38,440 bases of DNA from Christensenella sp. UBA3944 (GTDB taxonomy: Bacteria; Bacillota; Clostridia; Christensenellales; DTU072): the NCBI GenBank assembly GCA_002385605.1, contig DGDU01000018.1, positions 32,127-70,566 on the forward strand. The letters are read 5' to 3'. The position numbers were made by a program, and so were the translations under genes. Positions 15,717 through 23,639 of the stretch are shown here, in pieces. Positions within the stretch are counted from its first letter, which is position 1. Every line of letters starts with the position of its first letter. The notes under the pieces are model-generated. The model saw nothing but the letters and a program-made list of their open reading frames with translations. It did not search any database and had not been told where the DNA came from.

Positions 15717-17447
15717 GTGAGTATGCCAGACATCAAAAAAATACAAAAAATTCTTAAGAAAAACGGCTTCGGAAACATAACCGTATCCGAAATGCTTGGA
15801 GGGGTGCGCCTTACGGGAGAACTTTCGAGCTACGAGGATATCCTGGAGTGCGGAAGGCTCGCCGTAGACAAAAAAAATTCCCGCGGGGTTATAAACGACA
15901 TCAAATTGACGGGCTTTACGCCCAAACCCATGAGGGTGCCGCCCGTAAACGATTTGGCGTACGACGGCAGGCGCCCCGATGTGTTAATAGTGGGCGGTGG
16001 CATAGTCGGCTCGGCGATAGCGAGAGAGCTTTCCAAATACGATATTTCTGTAATGCTTTGCGAAAAAGAGTACGACCTTGCGGTCGCGCAATCTTCCCGA
16101 AACGACGGGATGATACACGCTGGCATAGATCTCAAGCCAAACAGCATTAAAGTTAAATACAATATGCGGGGCAACAAGCTTTACAATACGCTCAGCAAAG
16201 AGCTGGATGTGCCCATAAGCAAGGTCGGGCAGTATGTTCTTTTTACAAGCCCCTGGCAGAAACTTGTTTATCCCTTCGTGGTCGCGAGGGCGCGAAAAAA
16301 CGATATCCCCATAAGATATGTAAAGCAAAAAGAATTGGACGCCAAAGTCCCCGGGCTTAAATTCAGGCACGGGGGAATGTTTTTCGCCGGCGCGGGCATA
16401 GTCTGCCCGTATCTTATGACGGTTGCTTTGGCGGAATGCGCCGTAAAAAACGGCGCCGAAGTTTGCCTTAACACCGCCGTCCTGGATATTGAGCGGGAGG
16501 GCGACAGGATTGTATCCGTTACCACCAACCGGGGAAGGATTTACCCTAAAGTGGTGGTAAACGCCGCCGGTATTTTCTCCGATGTCATTGCCGAGAAAGC
16601 GGGGGACAGGCACTTTACCATTCACCCCCGCAAGGGCGTCGAGGCCATTCTTGACAAAAAAGCGGCGGGGATAACCGACTCTGTTCTCGGGCGGTTTGCC
16701 CTCAAGACATCTACGGGCAAGCAGCACACCAAGGGCGGCGGCATTGTACGCACCATAGACGGCAACATCCTTGTCGGCCCCAACGCCATCGAAACCCCCG
16801 AAAGAGAAGACGACTCGACCACCTGTGAAAGCCTTAACGAGGTTTTGCACAAGCAGCAGGGGCTTACGAGCGAGTTAAAAAGAAGCGATATAATTACATA
16901 TTTCGCGGGGACGAGGGCGGCAACCTACGAAGAGGAATTTATAGTAGAAAAGAGCCCGTATGTAAAGAATTTTGTGCAGGCGGCGGGCATCCAGTCCCCG
17001 GGGATCACGGCGGCGCCCGCCATAGCCGAGGATATCACCGCTTTTTGCGTACAGATTCTGTCCGAAGGGCGCAAGGTAGAGCCCAAAAAGAATTTTGACC
17101 CATACCGCAAGGGCATTACAAGGGTAAAGGAGCTCCCGCCCGAAGAGCGTGACGCCCTTATAAAGAAAAACCCCGATTACGGCATTATAATCTGCCGCTG
17201 CGAGGAAGTGTCAAAGGGCGAAATCCTGGACGCCATCCGCGCGCCGATACCCGCCACAACGATAGACGCAATAAAGCGCAGGGTGCGCGCAGGCATGGGC
17301 AGATGCCAGGGCGGCTTCTGTTCGCCCATAATAACCAGGCTGATCGCCGAGGAATGCGGCAAAAGCCTTTTGGAAGTATGCAAGAAGGGGCCCGGAAGCG
17401 AGCTGAATGTAGCGTATACCAAAGAGGTGGACTATGGCGGACTATAA
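15717..17447 (+). CDS. GlpA-like FAD dehydrogenase with N-terminal BON-like domain and C-terminal [2Fe-2S] domain
   Basis: The core (about residues 86-450) is a DAO-type FAD oxidoreductase like anaerobic glycerol-3-phosphate dehydrogenase, with the dinucleotide fold V-G-G-G-I-V-G-S-A (about 92-100). The C-terminal 90 residues are a BFD-like [2Fe-2S] domain with Cys493, Cys495, Cys530 and Cys535 (ICRC...RCQGGFC). Residues about 5-68 are an added domain whose G-V-x-L-T-G-E-L-S-S and R-G-V-I-N-D-I pattern resembles BON, a phospholipid-binding fold; GlpA does not normally carry it. It is expected to oxidise a glycerol-phosphate-like alcohol to a ketone. The start is uncertain: GTG 15717 or ATG 15723; neither has a well-spaced ribosome site. 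The next gene overlaps its end by 14 bp. Confidence 0.82.
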   Translation: MSMPDIKKIQKILKKNGFGNITVSEMLGGVRLTGELSSYEDILECGRLAVDKKNSRGVINDIKLTGFTPKPMRVPPVNDLAYDGRRPDVLIVGGGIVGSAIARELSKYDISVMLCEKEYDLAVAQSSRNDGMIHAGIDLKPNSIKVKYNMRGNKLYNTLSKELDVPISKVGQYVLFTSPWQKLVYPFVVARARKNDIPIRYVKQKELDAKVPGLKFRHGGMFFAGAGIVCPYLMTVALAECAVKNGAEVCLNTAVLDIEREGDRIVSVTTNRGRIYPKVVVNAAGIFSDVIAEKAGDRHFTIHPRKGVEAILDKKAAGITDSVLGRFALKTSTGKQHTKGGGIVRTIDGNILVGPNAIETPEREDDSTTCESLNEVLHKQQGLTSELKRSDIITYFAGTRAATYEEEFIVEKSPYVKNFVQAAGIQSPGITAAPAIAEDITAFCVQILSEGRKVEPKKNFDPYRKGITRVKELPPEERDALIKKNPDYGIIICRCEEVSKGEILDAIRAPIPATTIDAIKRRVRAGMGRCQGGFCSPIITRLIAEECGKSLLEVCKKGPGSELNVAYTKEVDYGGL

Positions 17448-18678
17448 GGCAGTCGTTATAGGCGGGGGGCCCGCCGGGCTTGCGGCAGCGCTTGCCGCGG
17501 CAGATAAGGGCGCCGGGACCCTCATAATAGAAAGAGAAAACCGCCTTGGCGGCATACTCAAGCAATGCATTCACGACGGCTTCGGGGTTATACGCTTCGG
17601 CGAAAAGCTTTCGGGCTGCGAGTACGCCCAAAGATTCATAGATAAGGTAAAAGCGCACCCCGGCATAGAAGTAAGGCTGCTTACCTTTGTTATCGACATA
17701 AAAAAGAGCGATATCTTCACCATCACCGCCACTTCTTCGAGGGGTATAGAAACCATTACAGCCGAAAACCTCATCTTTGCCAACGGTTGCCGCGAGCGCA
17801 CGGCAAGGCAGGTTAACATTCACGGCACCCGCCCCGCGGGCGTAATGACGGCGGGGGTTGCCCAAAACTATGTAAACCTTCAGGGCGTGCTTCCCGGCAA
17901 GCGCTGCGTGATACTCGGAAGCGGCGACATAGGGCTTATTATGGCAAGAAGGCTTACCCTCGAGGGCGCCAGGGTTTTGGGCGTGTACGAAGCAAAGAGC
18001 ACCCCCAGCGGGCTTACCCGCAACATCGTGCAATGCTTGCACGACTTCGATATCCCCCTGCACCTTTCCAAAACAGTTAAAAGGGTGTTCGGGCATGGCA
18101 GGCTTGAGGCGGTTGAGGTTTGTTCTGTTAACGACAAAATGGAGTACATAGACGGTACCGAGGAGATAATACCCTGCGATACCCTCATCGTTTCGGTGGG
18201 GCTGATACCCGAAAACGAGCTTGCCGAAAGCCTGAATATCCCCTTAGACCCCCGCACGAGAGGGCCTTTTGTGGACCAGAATATGATGACATTGGAGGAC
18301 GGCGTATACAGCGTGGGCAACTGCCTGCATGTGCACGACCTGGTCGACTATGTGTCCGAAACCGCCGAAACGGCGGGAAGGGCGGCTGCGGGAAGTAAAG
18401 CCCCCAGAGAACTTCTCGATATAGAGCAGGAGGGCTTTTTGTACCTTGTGCCGCAAAAGCTCGACCTTGATTCGCTTGCGCCCGAAACTGTCTTTTATTT
18501 CCGCACCGCTATGCCCCGAGAGGCGGCAACCCTCGATGTGACTGTGGACGGCGAGGTTGTATTCTCCAAAAAGTATCAAAACCTGAAGCCGCCGGAAATG
18601 GAGAGGGTGGAAGTGCCGCTTTCGCCAAAGAAAGGCCAAACAGTCAAGTTTTTTCTTTCGGGCAGGGAGGTGAAGTGA
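17434..18678 (+). CDS. FAD/NAD-dependent oxidoreductase, GlpB-like partner
   Basis: The 414-residue pyridine-nucleotide-disulfide-type flavoprotein has an N-terminal FAD fold G-G-G-P-A-G-L-A (about 10-17), a second NAD fold G-S-G-D-I-G-L-I (about 167-174), and a C-terminal FAD-closing D-G-V-Y-S-V-G-N-C. The L-K-Q-C-I-H-D-G-F-G segment near residue 45 is shared with proteins found beside GlpA-like enzymes and DUF1667. I infer it passes electrons from the GlpA-like subunit to NAD or another carrier. Its ATG overlaps the previous gene and has AGAGGTGG upstream; the DUF1667 gene starts 2 bp after its stop. A complex of these three proteins is likely. Confidence 0.85.
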   Translation: MADYKAVVIGGGPAGLAAALAAADKGAGTLIIERENRLGGILKQCIHDGFGVIRFGEKLSGCEYAQRFIDKVKAHPGIEVRLLTFVIDIKKSDIFTITATSSRGIETITAENLIFANGCRERTARQVNIHGTRPAGVMTAGVAQNYVNLQGVLPGKRCVILGSGDIGLIMARRLTLEGARVLGVYEAKSTPSGLTRNIVQCLHDFDIPLHLSKTVKRVFGHGRLEAVEVCSVNDKMEYIDGTEEIIPCDTLIVSVGLIPENELAESLNIPLDPRTRGPFVDQNMMTLEDGVYSVGNCLHVHDLVDYVSETAETAGRAAAGSKAPRELLDIEQEGFLYLVPQKLDLDSLAPETVFYFRTAMPREAATLDVTVDGEVVFSKKYQNLKPPEMERVEVPLSPKKGQTVKFFLSGREVK

Positions 18679-18679
18679 T

Positions 18680-19036
18680 ATGCGGCTTGTTTGCATCGTA
18701 TGCCCCAACAGCTGCCTTCTCGAGGTCGAAAAGACGGATGCAGGCGTAAAAGTCACGGGAAACAAGTGCAAAAGGGGCATAACCTTTGCCATAGAGGAAG
18801 TCACAGCCCCCAAAAGAAGCCTTACCACCACGGTAAGGACGGTCTTTGAGAACTTCCCCGTAGCTCCCGTCCGCACAAACGGCGAAATCCCCAAGGAAAA
18901 AATACCCGCTGTAATGGCGTACCTCAAAACGGTTGTTGCCGACAAAAGGTACAAGGCGGGAGATGTAATCTGCGGCAATGTTCTCGATACGGGTGTCGAT
19001 ATCATAATAACAATTGATATGGATCAGGAGGGATAA
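18680..19036 (+). CDS. DUF1667 protein, likely Fe-S or metal-binding partner
   Basis: This 118-residue protein matches DUF1667. It starts with C-I-V-C-P-N-S-C, followed by a G-N-K-C-K-R-G motif, giving four cysteines that could hold a metal or cluster. The rest has T-A-P-K-R-S-L-T-T-T-V-R and a C-terminal G-D-V-I-C-G-N-V-L-D-T-G. The family is known mainly by its place beside GlpA-like and GlpB-like flavoproteins; no biochemical role is fixed. GGGAGG precedes the ATG. The stop codon sits next to the ribosome site of the kinase gene, so the two are coupled. Confidence 0.85.
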   Translation: MRLVCIVCPNSCLLEVEKTDAGVKVTGNKCKRGITFAIEEVTAPKRSLTTTVRTVFENFPVAPVRTNGEIPKEKIPAVMAYLKTVVADKRYKAGDVICGNVLDTGVDIIITIDMDQEG

Positions 19037-19040
19037 GATT

Positions 19041-20567
19041 ATGAGCAAAACGGTACTGTCCCTGGATTGCGGGACCCAAAGCCTTAGAGCCATGCTCTTT
19101 GACGAAAAGGGCAACCTTCTTAGCAAGGTTAAGGAGTGCTTCGAGCCCTACTTTTCGCCAGAGGAAGGCTATTGCGAGCAGCGCCCCGAGCTGTATTGGG
19201 AAAAGCTTTGCGCGGCTACAAACAAGCTAAAAGAGCAATGCGCGGATATCTGGGACACCATAATAGGCGTTACGGTTACCACAATGCGCGATGTCGGCAT
19301 CTGCGTAGACAAGGATATCAAACCTCTGCGCCCCTGCATATTGTGGATGGACCGCCGCAAGGCAAAGTGCGAAAAAAAGCTCCCCTTCAAGTCGAGGCTG
19401 CTTTTCAAAATAAGCGGCATGGACGATGTCATAAAGAAAAACAGGGTGGACTGCAAGAGCAACTGGATAAAGGAAAACGAGCCCGAGATATGGCAAAAGA
19501 CGGAAAAGTTTCTGCAGTTATCCACCTATCTTATTTATAAGTTAAGCGGCAATGTAAAAGACAGCGTTGCCTCTATGATAGGGCATATACCTTTCAATTA
19601 CAAGGCAAAAAAGTGGATGCCCAAAAACCACTTCCAATATCCCGTGTTCGATATCGAGCCCGAAAAGCTATTCGACATAGTCGAGCCGGGCACGGAGCTT
19701 GGTAAAATCTCCGCCGAGGCATCCCGCGAGTCGGGCATAAAAGAGGGGCTTCCCCTAATCGCTTCGGGGTCGGACAAGGGCTGCGAAACCCTGGGCGTAG
19801 GCGCTATAAGCCCCGAAACGGCAAGCATCAGCTTCGGCACGGGGGCTACCATACAGATAACGACGCCAAAGTATGTCGAGCCCATAACCTTCCTGCCCGC
19901 CTATCCCGCCGTGTATCCGGGAAGATACAACCCCGAGATAATGGTGCCCAGAGGGTATTGGATGCTCACATGGTTTATAAAAGAGTTCCTGGGCAAAGAC
20001 CCCTGCGCCTGCTACGAGAAAACGCTTGATAAACAGCTGGATACCGTGCCGCCCTGCTGCGAGGGCCTCTTTGTAGTGCCTTTGTGGGGCGCCGCCCTCA
20101 ACCGCCCCGAAGGCAAGGGCGCCATGGTAGGCTTTTCCGAAAGCCATACCGCCATACATGTTTACAGGGCGATAATAGAGGGCATAAACTTCGAGCTTTA
20201 TAAAGGCATGCTTTCGCTCGAGAAAAAATCGGGCACAAAGATACAAAAAATAATGGTGTCCGGAGGCGGTTCGCAAAGCGACGAGGTCTGCCAGATGACT
20301 GCCAACCTTTTCGGGCGTCCCGTCGTAAGGGTGCAAACCTACGAAACCAGCGGCCTCGGCGCGGCGATGTGCGCCTTCGCCGGGCTGGGGGTCTATAAGG
20401 ACTGCGACGAGGCCATGAAGAATATGGTGCGGGAGACGGATAAATTTATCCCCGACCCCAAGGCACATAAGATATACAGCGACTTTTACAATAAGGTTTA
20501 CAAAAAGTCTTACAAGAGGCTTCAGCCCACATTATTTTCGATAAAAAAGTATCAACAAGGAGGATAA
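19041..20567 (+). CDS. FGGY-family carbohydrate/polyol kinase, substrate unknown
   Basis: The protein of about 508 residues has both FGGY domains: the N-terminal phosphate loop L-D-C-G-T-Q-S (about 8-14), the second phosphate loop S-F-G-T-G-A-T, and the adenosine motif G-G-G-S-Q-S-D. Around the catalytic aspartate it reads G-S-D-K-G-C-E-T-L-G, unlike the G-D-Q-Q-A-A-L-F-G of glycerol kinase and the xylulokinase form, so I do not call it glpK or xylB. The ATG at 19041 is preferred: AGGAGGG (19026-19032) lies just before it, and a GTG/ATG extension to 19014 would overlap DUF1667 without a site. In this operon its product should be the phosphorylated alcohol that the GlpA-like enzyme oxidises. 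Confidence 0.88.
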   Translation: MSKTVLSLDCGTQSLRAMLFDEKGNLLSKVKECFEPYFSPEEGYCEQRPELYWEKLCAATNKLKEQCADIWDTIIGVTVTTMRDVGICVDKDIKPLRPCILWMDRRKAKCEKKLPFKSRLLFKISGMDDVIKKNRVDCKSNWIKENEPEIWQKTEKFLQLSTYLIYKLSGNVKDSVASMIGHIPFNYKAKKWMPKNHFQYPVFDIEPEKLFDIVEPGTELGKISAEASRESGIKEGLPLIASGSDKGCETLGVGAISPETASISFGTGATIQITTPKYVEPITFLPAYPAVYPGRYNPEIMVPRGYWMLTWFIKEFLGKDPCACYEKTLDKQLDTVPPCCEGLFVVPLWGAALNRPEGKGAMVGFSESHTAIHVYRAIIEGINFELYKGMLSLEKKSGTKIQKIMVSGGGSQSDEVCQMTANLFGRPVVRVQTYETSGLGAAMCAFAGLGVYKDCDEAMKNMVRETDKFIPDPKAHKIYSDFYNKVYKKSYKRLQPTLFSIKKYQQGG

Positions 20568-20571
20568 TATC

Positions 20572-22308
20572 ATGTCTAAACCGTACAAAGGGTTTCGCCC
20601 TCCGTGGCAGGAAACAAGGGCGCCCGACGGAAGCTACCGCAGCATTCTGAAGTGGGGAGACCCCGATTATTTCAAAGTCCCCAAAGAAAAGCTGTATAAA
20701 TTGCTTAAGAAAAAGTTCAATATGACCGACGACGATTTCCGCGCCCCCAAGGAGATGGGCTATGAGCCCGTCGAGTTCGATGCGCCCATAAAGCTTACCG
20801 AGGCGCAAATCGCAAAATTTAGGGAAATTGTCGGCGCCGAGAATGTAAAAACCGACGCCTATTCCCGCCTTTCGGTGGCATACGGTAAGACCATGTATGA
20901 CCTTATGAGGCTTCGCAAACACATAGTCGAGAACATCCCCGACGCCGTGCTTTACCCCTCCGACGCCTCCGAGATAGAGCAAATAGTCGAGTTCTGCAAC
21001 AAGGAGCTCATACCTGTTTATGTGTACGGCGGCGGCTCTTCGGTTACCCGCGGCGTCGAGTGCATGAAGGGCGGCATTTCGCTGGATATGCGCCCCAACT
21101 TCAATAAGGTTATAAAATTCAACGAAATCAACCAGACAATCACCGTGCAGGCGGGCATGAGCGGGCCGCAGCTTGAGAAAATCCTTAACGAGGCGCCCGA
21201 AAGATTCGGCGCCAAGAGGCGCTACACCTGCGGGCACTTCCCCCAATCCTTCGAGTACAGCTCGGTGGGCGGCTGGACGGTCACCCGCGGCGCGGGCCAA
21301 AACAGCACCTACTACGGCAAGATAGAGCACATCGTGCTCGGGCAGGAGTATGTAACCCCCATTGGCAAAATCGTCACCGACGACTACCCCGCCAAGGCGA
21401 CAGGCCCCGACATCAACCAGATAATGATGGGCAGCGAGGGCGCTTACGGCATACTCACCCATGTCACGCTAAGGATTTTCCGCTATATGCCCCAAAACCA
21501 CTTCAGGTTCTCCTATATGTTCCACAACTGGGAGGACGCGCAGGCGGCGGCAAGGGAAATAATGCAGGGCGAGTTCGGTATGCCCTCGGTATTCCGCCTC
21601 TCCGACCCCGAAGAAACGGATATAATGATGCAGCAGTACGGTGTCGACGAAATACCCGTCCTGGGCAAGCTGCTTATGATGCGCGGTTATAAGCCCATGG
21701 AAAGGTGCCTGCTGCTCGGGTTTACCGACGGCGAAAGGGGCTTCTGCCGCAACCTTGTAAAGAATTTGAGAAAGGTTTGCCGCAAGTATAACGCCATGAA
21801 CCTCACGGGCGTTGTCACCAAGCTGTGGGAGCATGGGCGTTTTACAGACCCGTATCTCAGAGACTCCATGCAGGACTTCGGAATAATGACCGACACCCTG
21901 GAGTGCTCGGTAAACTGGGACAATATGCCCCATGTGCATAAGACGGTGCGCGAGTTCTGCAAATCCCGCCCCAACACCGTATGCATGACGCACATGTCCC
22001 ACTGCTACCCCCAGGGCGCCAACCTTTACTTCATTTTTATCGCCCGCATGAGCGAGATAGACGACTTTGTTAGCTATCACAGGGGCATACTCGACCATAT
22101 CCAGAAGTCGGGCGCCGCCATGAGCCACCACCACGGCATAGGCAAGATGTTCGGCCCCTGGCTGGAAGGCCAGATCGGCTCCAACCAGATGGAGATCTTC
22201 AAAGCGCTCAAGCGCCACTTCGACCCCAACAACATCATGAACCCGGGCGGCACTTTGGGCCTCGACCTCGAGGAATACGAGAAGCGCTTCATCCGCCCCA
22301 AATGGTAA
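20572..22308 (+). CDS. Alkyl-dihydroxyacetonephosphate synthase (AGPS)-like flavoprotein
   Basis: The 578-residue protein belongs to the vanillyl-alcohol-oxidase/PCMH FAD family. FAD-binding parts: Y-P-S-D-A-S-E-I, V-Y-G-G-G-S-S-V-T-R-G and M-G-S-E-G-A-Y-G. Features specific to AGPS: P-S-V-F-R-L-S-D (region of human Arg419), H-C-Y-P-Q-G-A with Tyr479 matching catalytic Tyr578, and S-H-H-H-G-I-G-K with His519-521 matching the human His triad. Human AGPS replaces the acyl group of acyl-DHAP by a fatty alcohol. Here it is soluble and lacks peroxisome targeting. It starts 4 bp after the kinase gene with AGGAGG, and a terminator follows. Making or breaking glycerol ethers are both possible; context favours breaking. 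Confidence 0.85.
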   Translation: MSKPYKGFRPPWQETRAPDGSYRSILKWGDPDYFKVPKEKLYKLLKKKFNMTDDDFRAPKEMGYEPVEFDAPIKLTEAQIAKFREIVGAENVKTDAYSRLSVAYGKTMYDLMRLRKHIVENIPDAVLYPSDASEIEQIVEFCNKELIPVYVYGGGSSVTRGVECMKGGISLDMRPNFNKVIKFNEINQTITVQAGMSGPQLEKILNEAPERFGAKRRYTCGHFPQSFEYSSVGGWTVTRGAGQNSTYYGKIEHIVLGQEYVTPIGKIVTDDYPAKATGPDINQIMMGSEGAYGILTHVTLRIFRYMPQNHFRFSYMFHNWEDAQAAAREIMQGEFGMPSVFRLSDPEETDIMMQQYGVDEIPVLGKLLMMRGYKPMERCLLLGFTDGERGFCRNLVKNLRKVCRKYNAMNLTGVVTKLWEHGRFTDPYLRDSMQDFGIMTDTLECSVNWDNMPHVHKTVREFCKSRPNTVCMTHMSHCYPQGANLYFIFIARMSEIDDFVSYHRGILDHIQKSGAAMSHHHGIGKMFGPWLEGQIGSNQMEIFKALKRHFDPNNIMNPGGTLGLDLEEYEKRFIRPKW

Positions 22309-22330
22309 AATAGCGCAATAATGTCTAAAC

Positions 22331-22367
22331 AAAAAGAAGCCGGAAAATTTTCTGGCTTCTTTTTTTA
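22331..22367 (+). terminator. Terminator of the GlpA-like/AGPS operon
   Basis: AGAAGCCGG ... CTGGCTTCT stem with one G-U pair and an AAAATTTT loop, followed by seven to eight T. Confidence 0.88.
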
Positions 22368-22375
22368 TTACCGAA

Positions 22376-22381
22376 TATATT
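22376..22381 (+). promoter_or_regulatory. Candidate -10 box next to the amidase start codon
   Basis: TATATT ends five bases before the ATG at 22387. No good -35 is visible at 16-18 bp, where the upstream terminator lies, so support is weak. Confidence 0.35.
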
Positions 22382-22386
22382 AATAT

Positions 22387-22869
22387 ATGGCTTCCGAAAT
22401 TTATTATGACAGGCGGGCGGCGTACGAGTACGCGAGAAGATGGGCGTACGGCAGAAACCCCGCTTACCTTAACTTTGACGGCATGGGGGGAGATTGCACC
22501 AATTTTGCCTCCCAATGCATATTCGCGGGCTGTAAGGTTATGAACTATACCCCCGTTTTCGGGTGGTATTATATTAATTCGAGTAACCGCACCCCTTCAT
22601 GGGCCGGGGTGCAATACCTTTATAATTTCCTTATAAACAATAAAGGGGCGGGGCCTTACGGAAGGCTTGCCGCAAAAGAGGAGCTTGAAGCCGGGGATAT
22701 AATTCAGCTAGGAAACGAAAATGGGGTGTTCTACCATACCCCCGTTGTGGTGGACAACATCAACGGCGAAATTTTTGTTGCCGCCCATACCTACGATGCC
22801 TTTTATAAGCCGCTTTCGGAATATGATTACGCCGCTATCCGATATATAAAAATAGGGGCAAGGAAGTAA
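22387..22869 (+). CDS. Amidase_6-type cysteine amidase, no signal peptide
   Basis: The 160-residue protein matches the Amidase_6 family (CHAP/NlpC-like cysteine hydrolases): Y-D-R-R-A-A at the start, G-G-D-C-T-N-F-A-S-Q with the probable nucleophile cysteine (about residue 37), Y-H-T-P-V-V-V with the histidine, and A-A-H-T-Y-D. Family members are usually the C-terminal part of secreted wall hydrolases; here the domain stands alone without signal peptide or anchor, so it may act in the cytoplasm. There is no ribosome site. A TATATT lies five bases before the ATG, suggesting a leaderless mRNA. It converges with the Crp/Fnr gene. Confidence 0.8.
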   Translation: MASEIYYDRRAAYEYARRWAYGRNPAYLNFDGMGGDCTNFASQCIFAGCKVMNYTPVFGWYYINSSNRTPSWAGVQYLYNFLINNKGAGPYGRLAAKEELEAGDIIQLGNENGVFYHTPVVVDNINGEIFVAAHTYDAFYKPLSEYDYAAIRYIKIGARK

Positions 22870-22906
22870 ACTTACCCGCCCCGAATATTTAATCTTTATT
22901 GATAGT

Positions 22907-23581
22907 TTATTTCTCCATCCCCGCTATATTTATCTTAAATACATTCTTATTATACTCTATCAGCCCGTCGGCTTGCATTTTGGACAGCTCGTTGGAGAGG
23001 GCGCTTCTCTCCACCGAAAGGTAGTCGGCAAGCTGCTGGCGGTTGAAGGGTATTTCTATCGTAAGCTTACCTTGCCTGAGCGCCTCGTTGGAAAAGTATG
23101 CTATAAGCCTTGCCCTTATAGTTTTGGGCGTAATGTATTGCATTTTATTGTTCAGCGCGACATTCTTTCGGGCTAAGCTTTGGGTGAGGTTTTCTATAAG
23201 CCTGTTATGGTAGGAACACCTGCTGGCGCAAAGGTACAGCACCTTGTTTACATTAAAAAAGATAACCTCGGTTTTTTCGTTGGCTACCGCGTCCATAGTA
23301 AGAGGCTCGGATTTTAAGCAGGCAAAAGACTCGGCAAACATCTCGCCGGGCTCGACGAGGTCTATTATGCTGTTGTTTCCCCACGCGTCGCAGCGCTCTA
23401 TATTAACCGAGCCGCTTAGCACGATCCCCAAAGAGGTTACAAAATCGCCGTAGCGGTAGATTATCTCGCCCCTTTCGTACTTTTTAAGGCGGGGAGAGAG
23501 GCAGGCTTGCATTGTGTCTACTTCCTCGGGGGTCAGCCCCCGGAACAGCGGAGTTCTGGATAAAAATTCGTTAAGTTTCAT
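22907..23581 (-). CDS. Crp/Fnr family regulator, HcpR-like by context
   Basis: The 224-residue protein has an N-terminal cyclic-nucleotide-binding-type beta barrel (about 10-125; G-E-M-F-A-E-S motif), a long dimer helix, and a C-terminal winged helix with Q-Q-L-A-D-Y-L-S-V-E-R-S-A-L-S-N-E-L recognition segment. It lacks the N-terminal cysteine cluster of Fnr, so it does not sense oxygen that way. It is divergent from the ferredoxin/cupin/hcp genes; known HcpR proteins of this family activate hcp during nitrosative stress. A palindrome in the shared 91-bp region (23596-23610) is its likely target and would also cover its own promoter region. The ribosome site is weak (AGAAAG). Confidence 0.87.
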   Translation of the reverse strand: MKLNEFLSRTPLFRGLTPEEVDTMQACLSPRLKKYERGEIIYRYGDFVTSLGIVLSGSVNIERCDAWGNNSIIDLVEPGEMFAESFACLKSEPLTMDAVANEKTEVIFFNVNKVLYLCASRCSYHNRLIENLTQSLARKNVALNNKMQYITPKTIRARLIAYFSNEALRQGKLTIEIPFNRQQLADYLSVERSALSNELSKMQADGLIEYNKNVFKINIAGMEK

Positions 23582-23595
23582 AATTTCTTTCTATT

Positions 23596-23610
23596 TTGTT
23601 GGCACAACAA
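23596..23610. promoter_or_regulatory. Crp/Fnr-type palindromic operator
   Basis: TTGTTG-gca-CAACAA, perfect 6-bp arms. A TACAAT -10 box lies at 23634-23639 with no -35 box, putting the palindrome centre near -43 from the predicted start, the class II activator position of this family. Confidence 0.65.
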
Positions 23611-23633
23611 CGGAATTATGGTTTTCATTATAG

Positions 23634-23639
23634 TACAAT
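23634..23639 (+). promoter_or_regulatory. -10 box of the ferredoxin-cupin-hcp unit
   Basis: TACAAT, five of six consensus bases, with no recognisable -35 at the correct distance; consistent with an activator-dependent promoter. Confidence 0.5.

Noticed and set aside
19041..20567. Calling the FGGY kinase glpK
   Set aside because: The catalytic-aspartate motif is not that of glycerol kinase.
20572..22308. AGPS-like gene as plasmalogen synthesis
   Set aside because: No acyl-DHAP synthase or fatty-acyl reductase accompanies it here, and anaerobes have a different known plasmalogen system. It is not ruled out, only less supported.
22855..22890. Hairpin at the convergent ends of the amidase and Crp/Fnr genes
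   Set aside because: GGGGC/GCCCC can pair only across a long loop and there is no U-tract, so I did not list a terminator.
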